Origin: Sedimentisphaerales bacterium | GTDB lineage: Bacteria > Planctomycetota > Phycisphaerae > Sedimentisphaerales > Anaerohalosphaeraceae | Length of the DNA stretch: 42,572 nucleotides | Assembly: GCA_028282905.1 (NCBI GenBank) | Contig: JANQGW010000228.1 | Coordinates: forward strand, 1 to 42,572 | Direction of reading: 5' to 3' | Part shown: piece by piece, positions 33,007 through 41,819 of the stretch | Position numbering within the stretch: position 1 is the stretch's first letter | How the letters are laid out: each line of letters begins with the position of its first letter | The notes under the pieces: model-generated | Databases searched by the model: none | What the model saw: the letters and a program-made list of their open reading frames with translations, nothing else | What the model was told of the DNA's origin: nothing | Translations under genes and position numbers: made by a program

Positions 33007-34903
33007 ACAGCAAATTGATTTGAATACAGTTAAAAAAGAGTATCAGGAAAAAGCTGACGCACTCAAGCAGCGTTTGATCATTTGTGCCGGTACCGGTTGT
33101 GTGGCGAATGGGGCGATGGATGTGTATGAAGCTTTAGTTGATGAACTGAAACGTCAAGATCTTAACGTTACGGTTTCGCTGCAAAAAGAAAACGGCAAGG
33201 CCGAGGACGGTTATTATGTTTCGCCGAGCGGTTGCCAGGGTTTTTGTCAGGCCGGCCCGCTGGTCACAGTTCAGCCGCAGGGATGGCTGTATGTCAAGGT
33301 CAAGCCGGAAGATGTTGCGGAACTGGTGAAAGAAACATTTGTTCGCAATCAGCCGCTGGAGCGACTGCTTTACAAAAATCCTGCGGATGACAAGATTTAT
33401 GCAAAACAGGAAGAAATCCCGTTCTATCGCGGTCAGAATCGCTACGTTCTGGGCGATTGCGGTTTGATTCACCCGGAAGACCTGGATGAATACATTGCCA
33501 AAGACGGCTATCTCGCGGCGAAAAAGGCTTATACCGAGATGACCTCACAGGAAATCTGCGATACGATGATCGCTTCCGGTCTTCGCGGTCGCGGTGGCGG
33601 GGGATTTCCGACCGGTAAAAAGTGGGCGTTTACGCTGGTTGAAGAATCCGAGAAAAAATATGTGATTTGTAACGGTGACGAAGGTGATCCCGGTGCGTTT
33701 ATGGATCGCAGCCTGATGGAAGGCAATCCGCATCGCATCATCGAAGGCATGATGATTACCGCGCGGGCGATTGGGGCAGATGAAGGTTATGTGTATGTGC
33801 GGGCCGAGTATCCGCTGGCTGTTCAGCGGATACAGCGGGCGGTCAAAGACGCCGAGGCGGCGGGTCTGCTGGGCGATGATATCTTTGGCAGTGGCTACAG
33901 CTTCCGTTTGGTAGTCATGGAAGGAGCCGGGGCGTTTGTCTGCGGCGAAGAAACCGCATTGATCGCTTCGATCGAAGGGCTGCGCGGAATGCCGCGTCCG
34001 AAACCGCCATTCCCGGCGCAGTCCGGGCTGTGGGGCAAACCCACCGTTATTAATAATGTTGAAACGCTGGCAACTGTTCCGATGATTATTCACCAGGGCT
34101 TTGAAACTTATCGTAAGTTGGGCACGGAAGGCTCACCGGGCACCAAGACATTCGCGTTGACCGGCCATGTAGTTAATACCGGCCTGATTGAAGTCCCATT
34201 CGGAGCAACATTGCGTGAAATCATTTTTGATATCGGCGGCGGAGTGACGGACAACATGGATAATCCCGACCCGAATGGTTTTAAGGCCGTGCAGATCGGC
34301 GGCCCGTCCGGCGGCTGCTTGACGGAAGAATTTTTGGATTTGCCGCTGGATTTTGATTCGGTGCGAAATATTGGCGCCATGGTTGGTTCCGGCGGGCTGG
34401 TGGTCATGAATAGAAGTACCTGTATGATCCAGGTGGCACACTTCTTCATGCAGTTTACGCAGAACGAGTCCTGTGGTAAGTGCGTTCCCTGTCGCGAAGG
34501 CACCAAGCAGATGCTTGTGCTGCTGGAAGATATCATGGAAGGGCGTGCTGACCAAGGCACGCTGGATTTGCTGGATGATCTGGCACAAGCTGTCCTGCTG
34601 GGATCTCTGTGCGGACTGGGCAAGACTGCTCCGAATCCGGTGCTCAGCACCCTCAAACACTTCCGAGCTGAGTGTGAGGCGCATATATTTGACAAACGCT
34701 GTCCGACCGGCCAGTGCAAGGCGCTGGCGATCCCGGAAATCCTCGCCGATAAGTGCAAGGGCTGTACAGCGTGTATTCGCAAGTGTCCGGTCGATGCGAT
34801 TACCGGTGAGCGCAAGCAGCCGCATGTGATCGATCCTGAACTCTGTGTCAAGTGCGGGACGTGTGCTCAGGTCTGTAAGTTTAACGCGATTGTAGGAGTC
34901 TAA
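32999..34903 (+). CDS. hydB: HydB, NuoF-like NADH-binding subunit
   Basis: 634 residues from ATG 32999, overlapping hydC by 8 bases, with a strong AGAGGAGG upstream (the frame is open to 32972). N-terminal thioredoxin-like [2Fe-2S] domain (Cys29/34 and Cys79/83), then the flavin/NADH domain with GRGGGGFPTGKKW (~196-209) and NGDEGDPGAFMDR, then a [4Fe-4S] N3-like site (Cys492, 495, 498, 538). The C-terminus has two [4Fe-4S] ferredoxin sites (CKGCTACIRKCP, CVKCGTCAQVC), the extra domain typical of electron-bifurcating HydB. It holds FMN and binds NADH, likely the site of bifurcation with ferredoxin. Confidence 0.95.
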   Translation: MLKQQIDLNTVKKEYQEKADALKQRLIICAGTGCVANGAMDVYEALVDELKRQDLNVTVSLQKENGKAEDGYYVSPSGCQGFCQAGPLVTVQPQGWLYVKVKPEDVAELVKETFVRNQPLERLLYKNPADDKIYAKQEEIPFYRGQNRYVLGDCGLIHPEDLDEYIAKDGYLAAKKAYTEMTSQEICDTMIASGLRGRGGGGFPTGKKWAFTLVEESEKKYVICNGDEGDPGAFMDRSLMEGNPHRIIEGMMITARAIGADEGYVYVRAEYPLAVQRIQRAVKDAEAAGLLGDDIFGSGYSFRLVVMEGAGAFVCGEETALIASIEGLRGMPRPKPPFPAQSGLWGKPTVINNVETLATVPMIIHQGFETYRKLGTEGSPGTKTFALTGHVVNTGLIEVPFGATLREIIFDIGGGVTDNMDNPDPNGFKAVQIGGPSGGCLTEEFLDLPLDFDSVRNIGAMVGSGGLVVMNRSTCMIQVAHFFMQFTQNESCGKCVPCREGTKQMLVLLEDIMEGRADQGTLDLLDDLAQAVLLGSLCGLGKTAPNPVLSTLKHFRAECEAHIFDKRCPTGQCKALAIPEILADKCKGCTACIRKCPVDAITGERKQPHVIDPELCVKCGTCAQVCKFNAIVGV

Positions 34904-34908
34904 GAGTC

Positions 34909-36918
34909 ATGGAAAATAAACAAACGATTATTATTAACGGCAGAGAAGTGCCCTTTAACGGCCAAAAGAATCTGCTGGAGATCATACGCAGTGCCAATAT
35001 TGAAATGCCGACATTTTGTTACCATTCGGAATTGAGTGTCTATGGCGCGTGCCGACTCTGCATCGTGGATATCGAAGGCATGGGCGTTGTTACTTCGTGC
35101 AGCACAGCACCGAAAGCGGGAATGGTCGTGCGGACGCATACGGACAAACTTCGCAAGATGCGAAAAATCTATATGGAATTGCTGCTGGCCAATCACCATC
35201 AGAGCTGCACCACCTGTGCCAAAAGCAGCATGTGTAAGCTTCAGGATTTGGCGGCACGCATGGACGTTAAAGAGGTTCGTTTTCAAAAGACCGGCTGCGA
35301 AAAAGCACTGGATACCTCCAGCCCATCGCTGATTCGCGATCCGAACAAGTGTATTCTGTGCGGTGACTGTGTGCGGGCCTGTGATGAAATCCAGGGGATT
35401 GGCGCAATTGATTTTGCCAACCGCGGGGCATCGACAACGGTGGTTCCGGCGTTTGAAAAAGATATCAAGAGCGTGGACTGTGTTTATTGCGGCCTGTGTG
35501 CCAGTGTTTGTCCAACGGGGGCGATTATGCCTCGCCCGGAAACAGAGGCGGTTTGGGATATACTGCACGATGAAACCAAAACCGTGGTTGTTCAGATTGC
35601 TCCGGCAGTTCGCGTGGCGATCGGTGAAATGTTCGGCCTGGAGCCGGGAACTATCAGCACCGGCAAGATGGTTGCGGCGCTGAAGATGCTGGGCTTTGAC
35701 AAGGTTTTTGATACCAGCTTCGCGGCGGATTTGACGGTTTTGGAAGAAACCAACGAATTTCTGAAGCGTAAAGAGAAAAACGAAAAGCTGCCGCTGTTCA
35801 CCTCCTGCTGTCCGGCGTGGGTGAAATATGTCGAGCAGTCCTTCTCGGATATATTGCCGCATGTTTCGTCCTGTCGCTCGCCGCAGCAGATGTTTGGTTC
35901 TGTCGCTCGTGAGACACTTCCGAAAACCTTAGATGTCAAGCCGGAAGATTTACACATTGTTTCGATTATGCCCTGTACGGCTAAGAAGTTTGAGGCCAAG
36001 CGGCCGGAATTTATGAAAAATGATCAGCCGGATGTTGATGCGGTGATTACGACGCAGGAACTTGGCCGGATGATTAAGCAGGCCGGTATTCAGTTTAACC
36101 AATTGACGTCTGAGTCATTTGATATGCCTCTGGGCTTTAAAACCGGTGCGGGTATTATTTTCGGTACAACGGGCGGTGTCAGTGAGGCGGTCCTTCGTTA
36201 TGCCTCGGAAAAACTGACCGGCCAAAAACCCGATCCGGACGACATTGCCCGCGTTCGGGCCAAAGACGGCCTGCGGGTTCATACGGTTAAAATCGGTGAG
36301 GCTGAACTGAAGTTGGCGATTGTTCACGGCCTGAAGAATATTTGCGAGATCGCCGAACAGGTGAGAGACGGCCAGTGTGACTACGATTTTATTGAAGTAA
36401 TGGCTTGTCCGGGCGGTTGTGTGACCGGCGCGGGCCAACCCGTTAGTCACGACGATACCGCCAAAGAACTGCGTGCCCGAGGACTGTATAATAAGGACAA
36501 GGATTTGCAGCTGCATAACTCGGACGATAATCCCTATCTGCACAGATGTTATCAGCAGCATTTGGGTGACATTGGCGGTCACAAAGCGCATGAATTGCTG
36601 CATACGAAATACAGCAGCCGCAAGCGATTTGATGATGTTGAGTTTCTGATTTCCGAAGAACATCATCAGGAGCGGCTGGGTGTGAATGTGTGCGTTGGAA
36701 CCAGTTGCTATCTTCGCGGTTCTCAGAAATTGCTGGAAGATGTGATGAAACATGTTAAGAAGCAGGATCTGCACGAGCAGGTCGAGGTACGGGCGACATT
36801 CTGTTTTGAGACCTGTGACCATGGCCCGACCGTGCGTGTTGGTGAGACTGTGATGAAGAAGGCGACTGTTGAAACCATTTGTGAAGAAATGAACAGGCAG
36901 CTTCAAGTATTAGTGTAA
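34909..36918 (+). CDS. hydA: HydA, catalytic [FeFe]-hydrogenase subunit
   Basis: 669 residues, a large multi-cluster enzyme. N-terminal [2Fe-2S] (Cys37, 48, 51, 64), His-Cys [4Fe-4S] (His97, Cys100, 103, 109), two [4Fe-4S] sites (Cys148-158, Cys191-201), then an intact H-cluster: FTSCCPAW (Cys300/301), MPCTAKKFE (Cys356) and MACPGGCVTG (Cys500, 504). A C-terminal thioredoxin-like [2Fe-2S] domain (Cys595, 600, 632, 636) follows. This is the layout of group A3/HydA in trimeric bifurcating hydrogenases. H-cluster maturases HydE/F/G are not in the window. It begins 5 bases after hydB and is followed by a strong terminator. Confidence 0.95.
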   Translation: MENKQTIIINGREVPFNGQKNLLEIIRSANIEMPTFCYHSELSVYGACRLCIVDIEGMGVVTSCSTAPKAGMVVRTHTDKLRKMRKIYMELLLANHHQSCTTCAKSSMCKLQDLAARMDVKEVRFQKTGCEKALDTSSPSLIRDPNKCILCGDCVRACDEIQGIGAIDFANRGASTTVVPAFEKDIKSVDCVYCGLCASVCPTGAIMPRPETEAVWDILHDETKTVVVQIAPAVRVAIGEMFGLEPGTISTGKMVAALKMLGFDKVFDTSFAADLTVLEETNEFLKRKEKNEKLPLFTSCCPAWVKYVEQSFSDILPHVSSCRSPQQMFGSVARETLPKTLDVKPEDLHIVSIMPCTAKKFEAKRPEFMKNDQPDVDAVITTQELGRMIKQAGIQFNQLTSESFDMPLGFKTGAGIIFGTTGGVSEAVLRYASEKLTGQKPDPDDIARVRAKDGLRVHTVKIGEAELKLAIVHGLKNICEIAEQVRDGQCDYDFIEVMACPGGCVTGAGQPVSHDDTAKELRARGLYNKDKDLQLHNSDDNPYLHRCYQQHLGDIGGHKAHELLHTKYSSRKRFDDVEFLISEEHHQERLGVNVCVGTSCYLRGSQKLLEDVMKHVKKQDLHEQVEVRATFCFETCDHGPTVRVGETVMKKATVETICEEMNRQLQVLV

Positions 36919-36953
36919 GTGTCTGGATATGAAGTTTTTAGCTCTTTCACGTG

Positions 36954-37001
36954 ATCCTGTGGGGGCGGCGACCACATTTCGCCTCCACAGGATATTTTTT
37001 T
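36954..37001 (+). terminator. Terminator of hydCBA
   Basis: A 14-bp stem (ATCCTGTGGGGGCG 36954-36967 with 36980-36993, one G-T pair), 12-base loop, then a run of seven T (36995-37001). Ends the hydrogenase operon 36 bases after the stop codon. Confidence 0.9.
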
Positions 37002-37136
37002 AGCCGCTAAGGCGGCAATTCTGCTGTTTTTCAAATAAATTCCGCTTGCATAAAGGGCCTTTTTTGATAAGATAACGTCTTCGCCGGGACTGCTAATAAT
37101 TCCGGCTGTACCTGTAACTCCTGTTCAATCAGGATG

Positions 37137-38450
37137 TTAAGGAGAGGTGTCGGAGTGGCTTATCGAGCAGCCTTGGAAAGGCTGTGTAGGACTTGTTCCT
37201 ACCGCGGGTTCGAATCCCGCCCTCTCCGCTTTTTTATTTCCGGCCAAAATCACGTCTATAAGTTCTTGTAATTCAGGGGGTTGCACATTTTTTACTATTT
37301 TTGACTGGCCCACTGTCCTCAAACTGTCCTCAAAAGGCCTTAGGTTGCTGTTATGTGACTTGGCAAGTTCAGCCATTGTTTTTTGGCTGTCCTCATCGTG
37401 CAGATGGTAGTATAAATCCAGCATTTCTGATGAACTATGCCCCAGCCAAGCCAAGGCTTTTCTGTGAGCAACCCCATGGTTGGCACACATACTGGCAAAA
37501 TGATGCCGAAATGAGTGAAGTTTGTATTGGGTGGGCTTCTTGAATTTACACTTTTTACAGAGGATTTTCAGGCGTTTGAGAAGCCCACGGGCATTAATTT
37601 CGGGGAGTAGTACTCCATGAACCCTCTTTTTGCTTTTCAGCAATTCGGCAATTTTGGGATGAATGGGGACAAACCGGTCGTCTTTGTCTTTGGTGGTGCC
37701 GTTTGAGCCGCCACGCCGAATATGGATCATGGTGAACTTCTTTTTCTTGGTAATGATATCTCGGCGTTCAAGCTGTTCTACTTCTCCGATGCGAAGCCCC
37801 GCATATCCCATTAAAGCAAAAGCTAACTTTTCTTCCGCCTCACCGACATTTATTAATTTATCAACTTGAGCCGTTGTAAAGCAGGGCTGAGGAGCAGATT
37901 TGGCCTTAGCAAAAGACGCCGCTTCCAACCGGTATTGTTGGAGCATCCCTTGCCTCCAGGCCCATTTAAAAAGTTGTTTGGCTAAGACAATAGCACCTTG
38001 GACTGTTTTATCTGCATATTTCTTGTCGACAAGGAATTGGCGGTAAAGATAAAGGTCGTTTTCAGAAAAATGTCGTGCAAACTCAATTTTCTGCTCGATA
38101 CAGAATTCCTTGAGTTTGTCAATATCGGTTGTATATTTTGCTATTGTTTTTGGAGACAATCCCTTAGCCTTGGTGATAAGTAGATATTGCTCAGTTAGTT
38201 GCTCGATAGAGATTGTAGAAGGCCTGGGCAGATCAATTCCCTTTTCAATCCGTTGCTGGAGTTCAATTGCCAGTCGACGGGCTTGCAGCTTGTTTTTAGT
38301 TTTAAGACTCTCATAACATTGCTTTCCGTCAAGATCTCGATATTCGGCGGTATAGGTTTTGCAGACTTTCTTAGTTCCCTTTGTCCGATACACTCGGTGG
38401 CCGATAGTTATATCGGTTCCATCAACACGCTCTCTATTTGTTAACTTCAT
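37137..38450 (-). CDS. Tyrosine integrase of the tRNA-Ser element
   Basis: 437 residues from ATG 38450 (AAAGGGG about 7 bases upstream; the frame is open to 38522). Integrase domains: N-terminal arm/core-binding (~65-150) and a catalytic domain with Arg220 in GYAGLRIGEVEQL, HSFRHHFAS (His-x2-Arg) and GHSSSEMLDLYY (nucleophile among Tyr347/348). It would catalyse integration and excision. Its last ~30 codons read the tRNA-Ser gene antisense, from the tail RAGFEPAVGTSPTQPF to the stop at 37137, just outside the tRNA 5' end. In the excised form the C-terminus would differ beyond the core. The gene points toward the attachment site, as usual for such elements. Confidence 0.93.
   Translation of the reverse strand: MKLTNRERVDGTDITIGHRVYRTKGTKKVCKTYTAEYRDLDGKQCYESLKTKNKLQARRLAIELQQRIEKGIDLPRPSTISIEQLTEQYLLITKAKGLSPKTIAKYTTDIDKLKEFCIEQKIEFARHFSENDLYLYRQFLVDKKYADKTVQGAIVLAKQLFKWAWRQGMLQQYRLEAASFAKAKSAPQPCFTTAQVDKLINVGEAEEKLAFALMGYAGLRIGEVEQLERRDIITKKKKFTMIHIRRGGSNGTTKDKDDRFVPIHPKIAELLKSKKRVHGVLLPEINARGLLKRLKILCKKCKFKKPTQYKLHSFRHHFASMCANHGVAHRKALAWLGHSSSEMLDLYYHLHDEDSQKTMAELAKSHNSNLRPFEDSLRTVGQSKIVKNVQPPELQELIDVILAGNKKAERAGFEPAVGTSPTQPFQGCSISHSDTSP
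37141..37228 (+). tRNA. tRNA-Ser (anticodon GGA)
   Basis: 88 bases. Acceptor GGAGAGG (37141-37147) pairs with CCTCTCC (37221-37227), discriminator G. Anticodon stem CAGCC/GGCTG with loop TTGGAAA places anticodon GGA at 37175-37177, reading UCC/UCU serine codons. A long variable arm (GTAGGACTTGTTCCTAC) marks a class II tRNA, and the T-loop GGTTCGAATCC is canonical. CCA is not encoded. It is the insertion site of the integrative element to its right. Confidence 0.95.
37200..37228. other. Probable left attachment site in the tRNA 3' end
   Basis: The T-arm and acceptor 3' half of tRNA-Ser is the usual core for tyrosine integrases with this orientation. The exact core cannot be set because the partner copy (attR) lies beyond the window. 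Confidence 0.5.
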
Positions 38451-38540
38451 TGCTATCCCCTTTCTTGCATTGAATTCGCTTTCATTATATTCAATGGTAG
38501 CGCATTGGGAAAATTCGCGCAAGCCTTTTTCGAAAAAAAG

Positions 38541-38753
38541 CTATTCCATCATAAATTCCTGGATCAACCGATCCCTCCAAAACCGAATGGGTTTTCCCCG
38601 TTTAACGGCCTTACTGTATTTGCCCTCGGAAAGATGCCGATATAATGTAGAGATTTTTAAGCGAAGTAATTGAGCTGCTTCTTCGAGCGTTAAGATTGGC
38701 GGCAGACCTTCTAATGCCAGAGATATTTCTTGTTGGGTGAGCTTCTTGTTCAT
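38541..38753 (-). CDS. Small HTH (excisionase/AlpA-like) protein
   Basis: 70 residues. A helix-turn-helix of the excisionase type: PPILTLEEAAQLLRLKISTLYRHLSEGK, then a wing (RGKPIRFWRDRLIQEFM). It likely acts as a recombination directionality factor or regulator of the element, next to the integrase. The start (ATG 38753) overlaps the stop of the upstream membrane gene by 4 bases (ATGA), with GGAG 8 bases upstream. Confidence 0.87.
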   Translation of the reverse strand: MNKKLTQQEISLALEGLPPILTLEEAAQLLRLKISTLYRHLSEGKYSKAVKRGKPIRFWRDRLIQEFMME

Positions 38754-39148
38754 GAGTAGTCTCCGATGCTTTTACCCAGTTTTGGCTTATCATTTTTTCC
38801 AGGGCGATATCTTCGTTCGCTCCGTTTTTTGCAGGCTTGAAGAATACGTGCGATAAAACCGGCAATCACCGTTGCGAGTATTGCCAGTGGAAGGGCAATA
38901 TACGGCAGCAGGATGACATCGAGCTTGAATGAAAAATCGGGATTTTCAGTATTTCCGGTATTTGTTTCAAATGAGGTAAATACCTCGGACAAGCCGATGA
39001 TGCTTAACACAGCAACGCAGACAGCCAGTACCAGAATTGTGCTGCCACCAAAATCAAACATCTGTGATAAGCTTTTATAGGCTACGGCCAGAACAATAAC
39101 AAAGATGACTGCCATGATGATAAGTTGAATTTCAGAATACATTGTCAT
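38750..39148 (-). CDS. Three-helix membrane protein in the element cassette
   Basis: 132 residues with three hydrophobic segments (~5-28, ~33-55, ~78-102) and a basic C-terminal tail (KKRSERRYRPGKNDKPK) likely cytoplasmic. No family recognised. AAGGA lies 9 bases before ATG 39148; ATG 39142 is an alternative. Overlaps the HTH gene by 4 bases, so they are co-translated. Confidence 0.75.
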   Translation of the reverse strand: MTMYSEIQLIIMAVIFVIVLAVAYKSLSQMFDFGGSTILVLAVCVAVLSIIGLSEVFTSFETNTGNTENPDFSFKLDVILLPYIALPLAILATVIAGFIARILQACKKRSERRYRPGKNDKPKLGKSIGDYS

Positions 39149-39185
39149 TTTTCAATTCCTTAAATGATTAGTTTGTGTTTAAAAT

Positions 39186-39210
39186 GCGGGCAGATCCAGT
39201 ACCTGCCCGC
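39186..39210 (-). terminator. Hairpin between the two membrane-protein genes
   Basis: GCGGGCAG (39186-39193) pairs with CTGCCCGC (39203-39210), 9-base loop. On the minus strand it is followed by ATTTTAAA, a weak T tract, so partial termination or processing inside the operon is possible. Confidence 0.5.
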
Positions 39211-39225
39211 GTTGTTTGCAATATT

Positions 39226-39513
39226 TCAAATACATTGATAGATTTGCATCAGCATTGCCCTGCACACTTCCAGCAGAACAAATGTAAGCACCAGTTGATT
39301 TTTTATGGTTAGATGTCTTTTCCAGAGCCGGAAGGTACTGCGGTCAATAAAACCGTTGACACCATCGACTAATGTCCTGCCCGCCTCATCAAAAGCTTGA
39401 AGCCACTGGGCTGGCTTAAAGAGCAGGATCATTCGAATCGCTAGGAAAAACATCACGATCTCGATACCGTGGCAGACAAAACTCAGCATAAATTGGAATA
39501 GATTGATTAGCAT
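39226..39513 (-). CDS. Small membrane protein in the element cassette
   Basis: 95 residues from ATG 39513 (AAAGGAC 9 bases upstream; the frame is open to 39615 over the vWA gene without support). A long hydrophobic N-terminal segment (~5-33), an amphipathic middle (WLQAFDEAGRTLVDGVNGFID) and a second hydrophobic stretch (~70-92). No family recognised. It starts 13 bases after the vWA stop, suggesting a linked role. Confidence 0.72.
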   Translation of the reverse strand: MLINLFQFMLSFVCHGIEIVMFFLAIRMILLFKPAQWLQAFDEAGRTLVDGVNGFIDRSTFRLWKRHLTIKNQLVLTFVLLEVCRAMLMQIYQCI

Positions 39514-39526
39514 GACATGTGTCCTT

Positions 39527-40228
39527 TCAGATGACCTGGATGTGACGGGCCAGGCTTTCATAGGTTTTGACGAGTTTTTCCTGATCACCGATGAACCAGT
39601 AGCGAGGCGAGCCATCCGGGTTCTGGGAGGCTATCTGTTTGAGCAGTGTCTCGTTTACGTCGCGGGGGCTGCCGCCGATGCCGATACAATCAATGATGAC
39701 GCCCGCCTTTTTGAGTCGATTGGCAGTATTGACGGGATTACCGCCCTGATTATGGTCACCATCGGTCAGCAGGATGATGCGTTTCAGGTGGCCTGAATCT
39801 GATCGGCCATTTGCGAATCCATCCGTTTCGCAGAAGATATCCGCCAGCATTTTTGATAGTAATCCGCCGGAAGGTATTCCGGAACTGTTGGGAAGATGTT
39901 TTTCAGCCAGTTCCAAGGCGGCAGTAAAGTTCGTCCCATAGCCGCCGTCTGCATTTTTAAGGGCGTTTCTCAGGTTGTTAAAGTGCGTTACAGGACTGAC
40001 AGGCGAATGCAGGACGGTCGCTTTTTCCCAGAATCCGATCAGCCCCATCCTGTCGTGAGGATGTCGGGCGGCCTTGATTTCCATGAGACGGGTGTTGGCT
40101 TTAATCGCTCCGGCCAGGCGATTGGGCTTCCAGTCTTCTTCCTCCATGGAAGGGGACAGATCAATCAGGCTCATTACCGTTTCAGGTCGTTTTGATTGGA
40201 TTGAATTGGCACTGTGTAAATAGCTCAT
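39527..40228 (-). CDS. vWA-domain protein in the element cassette
   Basis: 233 residues from ATG 40228 (GAAAGGAAAGC upstream; the frame is open to 40387). Single von Willebrand A domain with a complete metal-ion-dependent adhesion site: DLSPS (Asp23, Ser25, Ser27), the Thr in GYGTNFTAAL and LTDGDHNQGG. No signal peptide or membrane segment, so cytoplasmic. vWA proteins assemble metal-dependent complexes; here the neighbours are Hsp70-like and GrpE-like proteins and two membrane proteins. Confidence 0.88.
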   Translation of the reverse strand: MSYLHSANSIQSKRPETVMSLIDLSPSMEEEDWKPNRLAGAIKANTRLMEIKAARHPHDRMGLIGFWEKATVLHSPVSPVTHFNNLRNALKNADGGYGTNFTAALELAEKHLPNSSGIPSGGLLSKMLADIFCETDGFANGRSDSGHLKRIILLTDGDHNQGGNPVNTANRLKKAGVIIDCIGIGGSPRDVNETLLKQIASQNPDGSPRYWFIGDQEKLVKTYESLARHIQVI

Positions 40229-40259
40229 AACTGCTTTCCTTTCTTCTTTTAAAGTCAGT

Positions 40260-40285
40260 GGACAGGCAGTCGAAGCTGCCTGTCC
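40260..40285. other. Hairpin between the Hsp70-like and vWA genes
   Basis: A perfect 10-bp stem GGACAGGCAG (40260-40269) / CTGCCTGTCC (40276-40285) with a 6-base loop and no T run on either strand. It may stabilise or process the operon mRNA. Confidence 0.55.
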
Positions 40286-40301
40286 GGGATAATAGATTGT
40301 T

Positions 40302-41819
40302 TTAAGCAACTCGGCTCTGTTGCTCGGCAGTTGTGTTGCCATTGAGATCATAGTCGATTTCCAGTTCACCGGTTTTGCCGCTGGCATTGTCGCGTGCCTT
40401 GGCCGTCAAAATCCCATTCTGATCCAGTGAGAAGGTTACTTCAATGCGTCCGATCAGGTCGGGTCGCGGCGGCAGATCGACCATATCAAAATGTCCCAGG
40501 GTAAGGCATTCTGAGACAGGCTTGCCGTCCGGGCCTTCAAGAATGACGATGGTGACCGCGGTCTGATTGGGTTCACTGAGCTTAAATACCTTGGTATGAG
40601 CCGATGGGACGGGCGTGTCTTTGACCAGAATCTCACTGCACAGTTCGCTGCCATCCGAGGACAGGGCTTTGACGCCGATACTGTGGCTGAGGATCTCGTG
40701 GACAATCACATTCGGTGGCGGCAGGATATCCCCGCCACAAGGGTAATCTTCTCCCCGTCGCTGGTATTCAATTCGTCCGGCAAGAACCGCTCCGAGGGCT
40801 GCAGCACTGTGCGGTTCACATCGTTTCGAGACTTTTTTGCCGCTGAGTGTTTCCAGGCCGTCGATAACCACCTGCATCATGGAACCGCCACCAACGGCAT
40901 AGACTTCATCAATGTCCGCGAAGGTCAAACCGGCATCTTCAAGCGTTAACGTGACACGCTCCAGCGTTGTCTCGACCAGGTCATGAACCCAGTCATTAAA
41001 CTGTTGGCGTGTGACTGACATCTGAAACGGTTTGCCCTCACAGGTCAGGATGATCTGTGACTGATTCTGAGCCGACAGGCTGACTTTGAGTTGCTCGACT
41101 CGCTGATTCATCTCATGGTAAAACATCAGGTGCTTTGTTTGATCGGGCGTAAATCCATGCTGTTTTTCAAATTCGGCAAGGATTTTCTCACAAACCCGCG
41201 CATTAAAATCTCTTCCGCCGATATTTGGCTCACCGCCGGTGGCGATGATATCACAGACATTGCCCTTGGAGCGTACCAATGAAACATCAAACGTGCCGCC
41301 GCCTAAGTCGTAGACCAGACAGACCGCATTTTTTCGCTTGTAGAGTTCATTGCCTAATGCCGCGGCAGTCGGCTCGTGCGGAAGCAAAATCGCTTTGATC
41401 CCGACGTCGGCCGCCGCATCAATGGTCTGTTTCTTCTGAGCATCATTGTAATTGGCCGGTACTGTGATAACAGCATCGTTGACCACATCACCGGTTTTGG
41501 CTTCGATATTCTCCTTGGCGTCTTTTAGAAGAATCGCCAAAATATCTTTGGATGCGTAAGCCGTTCCGTCCGGTGCGGTGTATAAGGATTTACAGGTTCC
41601 CATACTGCGTTTCCAGTTGACCACCAGCCGCGTCGGGTCGGCAAAACCGGCATTAAGTGCTTCTGTGCCGACGACGATAGAACTGTCCTCATTAAAATAC
41701 ACAGCACTGGGCGTAAACGATTCACCGTATCGGTTGGAGATAATTTTGGGATTGCCCGTCTCATCAGCGACGGCATACTTAAAACGTGAGTTTCCTGCAT
41801 CGATAGCTGCGACTAACAT
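40302..41819 (-). CDS. Hsp70-like chaperone lacking the helical lid
   Basis: 505 residues. The nucleotide-binding domain has AVITVPANYNDAQKKQTIDAA, HEPTAAALG, the phosphate-2 loop VYDLGGGTFDVSLV and the adenosine motif VYAVGGGSMMQVVI, but the first phosphate loop is altered (AAIDAGNSRFKYAV instead of IDLGTTNS). A substrate-binding beta domain follows (~375-495) with HSIGVKAL and NGILTAKARD, then the protein ends without the ~100-residue alpha lid of DnaK (normally ~640 residues) and without the EEVD/acidic tail. AAAGGAT lies 7 bases before the start. Its start overlaps the GrpE-like gene by 7 bases. A dedicated client, possibly the vWA or membrane proteins, is inferred. Confidence 0.92.
   Translation of the reverse strand: MLVAAIDAGNSRFKYAVADETGNPKIISNRYGESFTPSAVYFNEDSSIVVGTEALNAGFADPTRLVVNWKRSMGTCKSLYTAPDGTAYASKDILAILLKDAKENIEAKTGDVVNDAVITVPANYNDAQKKQTIDAAADVGIKAILLPHEPTAAALGNELYKRKNAVCLVYDLGGGTFDVSLVRSKGNVCDIIATGGEPNIGGRDFNARVCEKILAEFEKQHGFTPDQTKHLMFYHEMNQRVEQLKVSLSAQNQSQIILTCEGKPFQMSVTRQQFNDWVHDLVETTLERVTLTLEDAGLTFADIDEVYAVGGGSMMQVVIDGLETLSGKKVSKRCEPHSAAALGAVLAGRIEYQRRGEDYPCGGDILPPPNVIVHEILSHSIGVKALSSDGSELCSEILVKDTPVPSAHTKVFKLSEPNQTAVTIVILEGPDGKPVSECLTLGHFDMVDLPPRPDLIGRIEVTFSLDQNGILTAKARDNASGKTGELEIDYDLNGNTTAEQQSRVA

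Noticed and set aside
34108-34851. Long minus-strand frames opposite hydB (and similar ones opposite hydA and the mutase)
   Set aside because: Shadows of strongly biased codon use in verified genes; no start signals or family motifs.
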